This document shows, piece after piece, positions 56,776-64,000 of a DNA stretch of 64,000 nt. The DNA is from Camellia lanceoleosa (taxonomy: Eukaryota; Streptophyta; Magnoliopsida; Ericales; Theaceae): NCBI GenBank assembly GCA_025200525.1, contig CM045760.1, positions 44,907,932 to 44,971,931 on the forward strand, read 5' to 3'. Numbering within the stretch: position 1 is the stretch's first letter; each line of letters begins with the position of its first letter. The notes under the pieces are model-generated. The model saw only the letters and a program-made list of their open reading frames with translations. It searched no databases and was not told the DNA's origin. The position numbers and the translations under genes were made by a program.

Positions 56776-58065
56776 TCAGGTGTCCCTGCGCCCCCTCCCA
56801 GAGCTAGTCGAAGCCTCAGATGCCGAGCTGGGCCCAATCTGTGCCTCTTCATTGAGCCAATCCAAGCACTCATCAAACAAAGTGCAACTGAAAGTGGGAG
56901 CGAGGGCCAGGAGCTCTCTAGTCCTCTATGCTATTGCATATCGGGCAAGCAGAGCGCCTCGAACTGGGAATGTGGCAGGGTACCCTATCCCCTCTGGCGG
57001 GCAAGTCTGATCATGACTGAACTGGCGCTGGAACCGGAACGGAAAGTAGAACACACAGTGAGTCAGACCAATCAACTGGATCCCAGTCTGCTGGGACATG
57101 CTATAGCTCATTGCCGGGAGATTGAGCCAAGGACAACGCCAAGCAATGCGATCTATAGACAAATTGCACATCCAGTCAAACCACCATCCCTCATCAAGGG
57201 CATCGACTAGGCGTTGTCGAAAGAAGTAGCCGCGAGCTGAATAGGCTGGGCAAGAGTCCACAACCTGCAACTTATCCATCAACTATACCTGGGGAGGGAT
57301 GAAAAATGAGAGAATAAAGAATAAAGAGATGTACGATGAGAGAAAAGTAAGGAAAGGGTTTTGTGAGAAAAAAGCCAAGCCCGAGGGCCGAGTGACGTGA
57401 GCAATATATACGTGAGATTAGGTGGGAAACATTACCTGCAGCAGTAGTGGACTCCCCGCAAATCTGGTCGTCTCCTAGCGATAGAAAGCATCTAAGCCCA
57501 TCAGTGTCTCGGCCAATGTCATGGCGATGCAGCTCTTTCCTTCTTTCAAGCCTTGAGCAACTTCAATCAGACGAATGCTAGATCCACTAAAGCCTGGAGC
57601 AAGCAAAAAGTGAGATAGCATGCACAAGCAAAGTGCGTGTTGCCGAAAACCTTGCCAATAATGGTTGCCACGGTCACCGGCATTAGAAAAGCAATGGATC
57701 AAGCCAAGGATGTCCAGTTCCCTGTTACAGATCAGAGACCGAGCGTCATGCATGGTGAGCCCACACATCCGCCCTAAAGCTTGGGCGTGGCCGAAGCGAA
57801 ACTAAGGCAAAATCTCTTCATGGCGTTCAAATTCCATCAAAACTCGAAAATCTTCGAAAGTTGGACATACCTCTTGCCCGCCGAAGCTAAAAACATATGT
57901 TACTGGGTTCCAAAACCTCGCCACGGCATGAAGGAAGGGAAGGTGCAGCGGAGTAAGGCTCAGCGCGAACAGTGCATTCAAGCTGAAGCCTCAGAAGTTC
58001 AACTTTTCCGAGCCATCTAGAGAAGCGATCCAAGCTATGAGATTTTCGACGAGAAATGCCTCCAT
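56776..58065 (-). pseudogene. Antisense gene A of Tat-2 (two exons, nonsense codons)
   Basis: Exon 1 runs 58,065-57,436 (630 nt) and exon 2 57,288-56,776 (513 nt). Donor CTGCAG/GTAATG and acceptor CCCCAG/GTATAG align with those of Tat-1, and both exon lengths are multiples of three. The start MEAFLVENL, the RFWNPVTYVFSFGGQEVCPT motif, the central HYWQGFRQHALCLCMLSHFL block and the end DWLNEEAQIGPSSASEASTS are shared with the other copy. Nonsense codons interrupt exon 1 (TGA after EKLNF; TAG after EEILP) and exon 2 (TAG at its second codon, where Tat-1 has TGG, and another TAG near 56,925). The gene is dead in this copy but shows the intended exon structure. The role of the protein is unknown. 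Confidence 0.66.
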
Positions 58066-58200
58066 TTTGGTGCAAAACTGAGATGAAATGAATCAACTAC
58101 GAGGCTGGGACTTTTAAAGGGGATAAGGCATTGTTCGGGGGACACGTGTCAAAAATTTGGTGGTTGCTGAGCTAGGTGGCCGGCCGGCAAGCCGGCCACC
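58066..58200 (-). promoter_or_regulatory. Putative promoter of Tat-2 gene A
   Basis: On the minus strand an interrupted inverted repeat, GGTGGCCGGC...GCCGGCCACC (58,200-58,175), is followed by GACACGTGTCCC (contains the CACGTG core) and CCTTTAAAAGTCCC. These sit at the same places as the GGCCGGCC palindrome and TATAAAAG of Tat-1 gene A. Confidence 0.45.
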
Positions 58201-58878
58201 CCTCTCCCCTCAAATGCAAAAAGCTGGCCAGCCAGCTCCCAAGGGTGGCCGGCCATGCTGCAAAGTTGGTCTTTGGTCCTGTTCTACCCTCTAGAAGGAA
58301 GTCCCCAACATTTGCATGCATCGGGAGTGTCGAAGGCCTCCATTTCCCTCAGTTTCGGATGCTTTTCGTCACCCAGATCGTCCCAAATGCATTTTGTTTA
58401 TAGAGTTGTTGTTAAGTCTTGTTTATCAAGTTGTTGTTTTGCTTATCGAGTTGTTAAGTTTGTCAAGCTGTCGAGTTTCATGCGTTGAGTTGTTACTTTT
58501 TGTTTAAACAATTTTGTTGTGCCTTATTTATCGAGTCATCAACTTTGTTGTGTTTTGCTTATCGAGTTGTAAACTTGCTAAGGTTTGTTTTTTTCTTAGT
58601 GAGTTAAGTTGTTTAGTTTGTTGCGTCGGTTCACTACCTAACTTGGCAAATACACCATGCACATTTCCATTCAATTTCATTTTTGGTGCAAAATGATGCG
58701 ATGCGATAAAATACAACACTTTTTTAAAAAGCTGTTTCATTCCATCATGCTTCCTTTGTTACAACATTTTACAACAAGGGTACAAGTTTTACAAAAATAA
58801 AACTGCCTAACAATGTACAATGTGCTATAACTACTAGTAAAAAGGTAAATAAAGCAAGGAACAGCTGTGTCAACGCTC
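58201..58878. repeat. Gap between antisense genes A and B of Tat-2
   Basis: No gene. About 58,385-58,620 is a degenerate array of TTGTTTATCGAGTTGTTGTT, the complement of the block at 1,905-2,135 in Tat-1. 58,640-58,878 is the 3' flank of gene B and matches 1,663-1,900 of Tat-1 in the other orientation. Confidence 0.6.
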
Positions 58879-61800
58879 TCAAGAGCAGGAATGAGAGGCC
58901 CTCTTCATCCTCTTCTGCGGAACAGACTCTGCACCATCATCACCATCATCTGAGTCAGGGCTGCCATCCTCAGAACCCTCCTCAGCCTCATCTTCACTAC
59001 CGAAACCAGGATCGGAGCCACCCTCTCTGTCAGCGGATGTCTCTAACCGGGGATCTGCAGCCTCCTCCTCCTCCTCGCTAGGCTCTTCCTCTATGATGTG
59101 CGCCCTGCGTCCGCCTCGTCCGCGAGACGACTCCCCTCTCCCAGCTCCTCAAGAAGGCCTAGATGGCCTAGCTCCTCGGGAAGGCCTGGATGACCCGGCC
59201 TGTGACTGAGCATACACCGGAGGCATCTGAAAATGAAGCATACAGTTTGAATACATCAGCCAAAACATGTATATCAGATACAGATGCAAGCAAACTACAC
59301 AGAGTGGGTGCATGCAGATACAGTGCGTAAGTGTGGTGTGTGTCAAATGTGCTCTACACAGGCAGCCTATCAATGCAGTAAAGTGTTCAAGATCAGCATA
59401 TCATCAGAAGTATGATAAATGCCAGAAAACTAAAGGGTACCTGGAAACCCATGATGGACAACTACGCCTTTCTCCGCAGGACCATGCCCTCAAGTAAGGC
59501 TACCATCCCGAGCACCTCATCCATGTACTCCCTGGGTGGCTGCGGACACAAGCTCAAGTCATCAATGGATAAACAAATGCCAAAGTATCTGTGTGATAAA
59601 TGGAAAACAGCGGAACATACCGGTGGTGAGTCAGGGTCACTGACATATCGGTGGCCAGGCATTGGAGGCTCTATCGGAATCGGAATCGGGGAGGTGGTCC
59701 CATATTGCCATCCCATCAACTCAGTCGGCATATCTGGCCATCCAGGATGATGATGAGTCGGAGGAATCGGGGGAACGAGTCCACCCCCACCTCTAGATGT
59801 GCCAGCCCTGTTGGTGGAAGGGACATCTGCAGCCCGAGCCCTGCTCAATGAGGGCATGCCAGCAGACCTCCTCGTCAGGGTACAGACTCCTGTCAGCAGA
59901 GGCATCAAGTAGGTGTGGCGGTAGGTCGCATACTCCCCCTGCTCCAGATGTAGGAAGGCATCGATACCTTCCAAAGCATCAACGACCTCCTGGGGAGAAA
60001 GCCTATCAGCGGTCCGCATATCGTCTGAAGGCGCTGAAGGAATGTCCTGCTCAGGGTAGCCCCATACATGACGCAAGAAGCGATCTCCCAAAAACCAAGC
60101 CCTCCCAACTGGCCCCTCGAACAAGATCCTATACCGAGAGGCCCCCCACACTCCGGCAAACTGGAATCGGAGGTCTCTACCCAAAGGCGCCCAAGGCTGC
60201 CATGTGATCTGCGGATAACCAATGCATAAGCTGATCAGAAATTGTGAATGTGCAAGATAAATCAAAGATTGAAAACATGAAGAACCGAGAGTTCTGAAAT
60301 ACCTCTGACGACCGCACGGCATCGAAGTACTGCCGCAGGTAGAGGAAAGACTCCCGAGGTCTCGGCCGGTACCGACCCTCGAATACAAGTGAATACGGGG
60401 TCATAAGGGGCACCTCCACCTCAAGTTCTGGGGCTAGTATCGGGAAGTATGCATAGACCCATAACTGTGAGAAACAGAGCAATAGCCATCAGAATACAGA
60501 ATGCTGAGTGCAGAATGTAAATACAAAATGCTGAGAGCAAAGTGCAAAGTACAGAATGTAAAGTGCGCTGCGGGTGCAATGTGCAAATAATGAGAAGTAG
60601 AAATGTAAATCAAGAGGGCAGAAAGTACCTCCCAGGCCCTCCAATAGCCGCCAACCATATTCCCCCGTCCGCAGGAGGTCGTGCTCATGTAGTAGTAGAG
60701 AGTAGCCAGGCTGGCACCACCCCAGTCATATCTGCTGACCTGTGAAAGGTCCACTAGAGCACTCAGCAGATAAAGCCCGACAGTGTTCCCCCTATCGGCA
60801 AACAGAGTGGTGCCGAAGAGGAATATCAAGAATTCGCGAGTATGCTGTGCCACCTTCTTGGGAGTCTCAGGCTCCATCTCCACCCTCCTGAAATGGGAAG
60901 AGAACCAGGTGTATCGGACTCTGCCCGAAGATTTGTCCACAGGCGGGCGAGCCCCCAATAAATATATCCAAGCGGCCTCCCACTGGCCTATGTCCTCATC
61001 GTATGGGATGGCCCAGCCTCCCACATCAAGGCCCGTCAGTACGGCAAAGTCAAATAGGGTTATGGTCATATCCCTGGTGGCAGAAAAATAGAAGGAGTTG
61101 GTGATGTCCCACCATCTCTCTACTAAAGCACCCATCAACATCCTACTAGCAGGACAGTGGGAGATCCCGGTGCAAAAGGGCCCAAACCTTGCCACATCCA
61201 CCAAATCCTGGACAGCCTCCGGGAGCTCCGTATACCCCACTCTCACTGAGATAGAGCCATATCGTCGCGCACTACGAGAAGTCACCTGTATCCAGGATGA
61301 ACGCACGTATTCAGTTTCAGAATGAAATGTATAAGCTGTGCGCAAATGAAATGAAATGAATAAGCTGTGTGCAGAATGAAAGTGAATAAGTTGCGTGCAA
61401 ATGAAATGTATGAGCTGTGTGCAAAATCAAATCAGATACAGAATCTGGGCTGTGTGTTCAAATTTCAAAGTATGGGCTGTGTGTTCATCTCGAAGTTTGG
61501 GTTGCGTGTTCAACTCTCAATCAGTGTGTGCTGTGTGTTCACCTCAACAACGGGCTGTGTGTTCGATATCAAAGTGTGGGCTGTGTGTTCATCTCGAAGT
61601 TTGGGCTGCGTGTTCAACTCTCAATCAGTGTGTGTTGTGTGTTCACCTCAACGATGGGCTGCGTGTTCGATATCAAAGTGTGGGCTGTGTGTTCATCTCG
61701 AAGTTTGGGCTGCGTGTTCAACTCTCAATCAGTGTGTGTTGTGTGTTCACTTCAACGACGGGCTGCGTGTTCGATATCAAAGTGTGGGCTGTGTGTTCAT

Positions 61801-62806
61801 CTCGAAGTTTGGGCTGCGTGTTCAACTCTCAATCAATGTGTGCTGTGTGTTCATCTCGAAGTTTGGGCTGCGTGTTCAATTCTCAATCAGTGTGTGCTGT
61901 GTGTTCACCTCAACGACGAGCTACGTGTTCGATATCAAAGTGTGGGCTGTGTGTTCATCTTGAAGTTTGGGCTGTGTGTTCAACTCTCAATCAGTGTGTG
62001 CTGTGTGTTCACCTCAATGACGGGCTGCGTGTTCGATATCAAAGTGTGGGTTGTATGTTCATCTCGAAGTTTGGGCTGCGTGTTCAACTCTCAATCAGTG
62101 TGTGCTGTGTGTTCACCTCAACGACGGGCTGCGTGTTCGATATCAAAGTGTGGGCTGTGTGTTCATCTCGAAGTTTGGGCTGCGTGTTCAACTCTCAATC
62201 AGTGTGTGCTGTGTGTTCACCTCAACAATGAGCTGTGTGTTCGACATCAAAGAGAGGGCTGTGTGTTCAGCTCTCAATCAGTGTGTGCTGCGTGTTCACC
62301 TTCAATTTGGGGCTGTGTGTTCAGAAATTCAAAGTTTGGGCTGTGTGTTCAAATTCTCAACAAGTGTGTGCTGTGTATTCACAACTAATATACGGGCCGC
62401 GTGTTCAGAAAGTCAGAGTGTTTGAACTGTGTGTTCAAGATGCAAACGGAATACGGTGCTATGGACTAAACATTCAAAACAAGCTGTGTGCTTGAGTGGG
62501 CAAATAAACATAGCGAAGGCACGAAATGCACGGAAAATGCAGAATACATTGCAAAAAATGTAAAAGTGAAGTAAATACCTCTCATGCCTCATAAGAGTGG
62601 TGGGACTCCGGATCTCGCAAAAGCAGATCCCTAGGCGCTCGATCATCAAAGTCAGTAAAATGATAGAAAACTGCCTGCGGGAGGATGTGCTCCTGAGGAT
62701 GATACCTCTTAAGGATGAATGGCCGAATCCTCGAGGGTAAAACCATAATATCGGGATCATCTCCGGCACTCGGAGGACCTCCACCATGAGGGAAATGACC
62801 AGCCAT
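58879..62806 (-). pseudogene. Antisense gene B of Tat-2: six-exon plant mobile domain (PMD) gene
   Basis: Inferred exons: 62,806-62,579; 61,285-60,629; 60,464-60,303; 60,208-59,621; 59,539-59,441; 59,226-58,879 (228, 657, 162, 588, 99 and 348 nt). Every intron is GT-AG and phase 0, so the exons add to 694 codons including stop. Exon 1 begins MAGHFPHGGGPPSAGDDPD. Exon 2 has the PMD core ERWWDITNSFYFSATRDMTI followed by TLFDFAVLTGLDVGGWAI and IYLLGARPP; exon 3 continues LWVYAYFPILAP. Exon 6 has an Arg/Gly-rich then acidic tail. PMD genes (MAIN/MAIL type) act in gene and transposon silencing in plants and are known to be carried by transposons. Three nonsense codons (TGA near the end of exon 1, TAG in exon 5, TGA in exon 6) kill this copy; exons 2-4 are open. 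Intron 1 contains the 104-bp satellite. Confidence 0.75.
61430..62420. repeat. 104-bp satellite inside intron 1 of gene B
   Basis: The phrase GTTCGATATCAAAGTGTGGG recurs at about 61,561, 61,665, 61,769, 61,927, 62,031 and 62,135, exactly 104 bp apart except for one step of 158. Each 104-bp unit is four sub-units of 24-29 bp built on GGGCTGYGTGTTC. The array decays toward 62,420. The plus strand has no stop in any frame over most of it, giving overlapping Cys-rich frames (up to 323 codons) that I treat as by-products. Confidence 0.88.
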
Positions 62807-63360
62807 TTCGAAAAATCTGCAAAAGGGAGCAAAAATGAGCAAAATGAGCCAAAAATGGAAAAAGTCAATAAAAGTCAACTCTCGGGAAATGAAAAAGTCA
62901 ACAAAAGTCAACCCTCGAGAAAATCTTCCAAATGTTGAGAAAAGAAGCACCGAAATCAAAATTTAATCGGTTCAAAGTGACGAAAACTGAAAGATTTCGC
63001 GAAAACAACTTGCGTGGAGTGTTGGAAAACACGTATAGAGCACAGATCTGAGGAAGAAAATGGTTTGGAAAGGTAGAGAGAGCAATTTCGGAGCTGAAGT
63101 TATGAGGAAAAGTGCTTTGGATAAGCACACTTAAAGAAACAAGTGCAAAAGGACCAAACTGCCCCAGATCTGGGCTAGGTGGCCAGCCGGCCACCTTTTC
63201 TGGCAGGTCGGCCATGCCCTTGCCTCACCCCTGGCCAGCAGCCTCCCCCTTGAACCATACCTGGCTGGCAGCCTTCCCAACATGGTGTCCAAGGCCTCTA
63301 CACATCTTGGTGATGATTGGAGTCCCCGGCACCCGAGAAAGTACAAGGAAAGTGCACCTT
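62807..63360 (-). promoter_or_regulatory. Upstream region of Tat-2 gene B with GGCCGGCC-type palindrome
   Basis: On the minus strand, GGTGGCCGGCTGGCCACC (63,196-63,179) lies 373 bp upstream of the exon 1 ATG. The same CTAGGTGGCC-GCCGGCC block lies upstream of gene A. I see no clear TATA box, so the start of transcription is uncertain. Confidence 0.4.
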
Positions 63361-64000
63361 TTGTCGCGAAACCCCTCCGCGGGAACTTCAACTCCAACTT
63401 TCAATATGTGTCTCATCATTACTTGCCGAGAGCAGGATGTATCCTTTTGAATATACTGTGACCTTTTCGGGAGGTAAACCGGAGGTCGCGATCGAGCCAC
63501 CCTCGTCGAAACTTGCACTGCTTTGCTCGTTGTTTCGTTTCAAAATGTGCATTCGAGTTTACACTTATCCTGCATTGTCATGCACGTTATTTGCATTCTC
63601 ATTGTTCTGCATGTTTCACGGGTATTGTCATACCCCCATGCTTAAGATCGCGTTGTCATGCATGTTGCTTCTCGCATTGCGATGCACTCACTCATCAACA
63701 CCGCGTTTGTCTACGCTCGATATCACACTGAACATATATTGCTAACTATGTTGTGCTTGTTGAGTTTCTTCCTTTTTCAGGCACGATATTGTATGTACGG
63801 TTCATTTGAGGCTGGTGCGACCAGACGAGCCGCGCAGGTATTGTATCTTCTCCGTGTGAGACGTAGCGAGAATCCAATGATTCTCTGCATTCTTCAACTG
63901 CATGAAATGTAGTATTGCTTTGCATTCTTGCTTAAAACTGTTGTATCTATTGTGAATATTCGCTTCATTACAGCTTGCTGCTTTGCATGATCATCAGTTA
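63361..64000. other. Tat-2 3' internal region, nothing recognised
   Basis: This lies between gene B and the expected 3' LTR. It has no recognisable protein, polypurine tract or LTR start. Open frames here (for example 63,317-63,745) carry no family motif. Confidence 0.45.

Larger units (their letters stand above)
45520..64000 (+). mobile_element. Tat/Ogre-type Ty3/gypsy retrotransposon, copy Tat-2 (3' end off the right edge)
   Basis: This is a second member of the Tat-1 family in the opposite orientation. In order: partial 5' LTR (to 49,103), primer site (49,109-49,126), leader, gag, pol (to 56,081), antisense gene A (58,065-56,776) and antisense gene B (62,806-58,879). It differs from Tat-1 by many stops and frameshifts and a 1.45-kb deletion between protease and RT. 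Its RT active site still reads YVDD. The 3' LTR would lie beyond 64,000. The left limit is where similarity to the Tat-1 LTR fades and is approximate. Confidence 0.87.

Noticed and set aside
61367..62495. Overlapping Cys-rich open frames of 198, 278 and 323 codons on the plus strand
   Set aside because: They are three readings of the same 104-bp satellite inside an intron of gene B. No start context, family motif or second copy supports a protein.

Overview
The window looks like transposon-dense nuclear DNA from a flowering plant, probably a eudicot. Every protein-coding segment I can recognise belongs to an LTR retrotransposon or to a gene carried inside one. The spaces between them hold non-autonomous DNA transposons and solo or partial LTRs. 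I see no ordinary host gene, rRNA or tRNA gene, and I cannot name the species.

Layout. (1) Positions 1-27,296 hold a Tat/Ogre-type Ty3/gypsy element on the minus strand (Tat-1). It has a 5.2-kb 5' LTR at 22,102-27,296, a TGGCGACTC-type primer site, decayed gag-pol (12,122 to 4,424), and two genes on the opposite strand downstream of pol (gene A 2,431-3,702; gene B 107-1,662, running off the left edge). A young, intact Tekay-type chromovirus (12,192-21,441, TSD CTTAA, one 1,487-codon Gag-Pol frame) is nested in its leader. (2) Positions 27,297-45,520 are a mosaic: a hAT-type MITE (27,337-28,106), a GA/CT-rich GC island with an 18-bp palindrome, a foldback-like repeat cluster, a gag-only LTR element (30,596-35,236, TSD AGTAT), two LTR-like blocks on the minus strand, a CACTA element (36,918-38,029), and three MITEs with 9-bp (or decayed 9-bp) target duplications (42,064-42,889; 43,661-43,922; 44,431-44,646). 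(3) Positions 45,520-64,000 hold a second copy of the Tat family on the plus strand (Tat-2) with the same plan: partial 5' LTR, primer site at 49,109, decayed gag-pol to 56,081, antisense gene A (58,065-56,776) and antisense gene B (62,806-58,879). Its 3' LTR lies beyond the right edge.

The most interesting content is the antisense two-gene cassette of the Tat family. Gene B has a recognisable plant mobile domain (PMD). Gene A has a related-looking N-terminal motif. Comparing the two copies gives a spliced structure for both genes. In Tat-2 all five introns of gene B are in phase 0, and exon lengths match the second copy where both are visible. The LTR promoter, gene A and gene B share GGCCGGCC-rich palindromes upstream. 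The LTRs also carry arrays of short hairpins whose arms change in a compensating way, and the gag leader looks like a spliced intron that begins inside the LTR. Both Tat copies carry frameshifts and stops and look dead. The nested Tekay element is the only one that still looks able to move.
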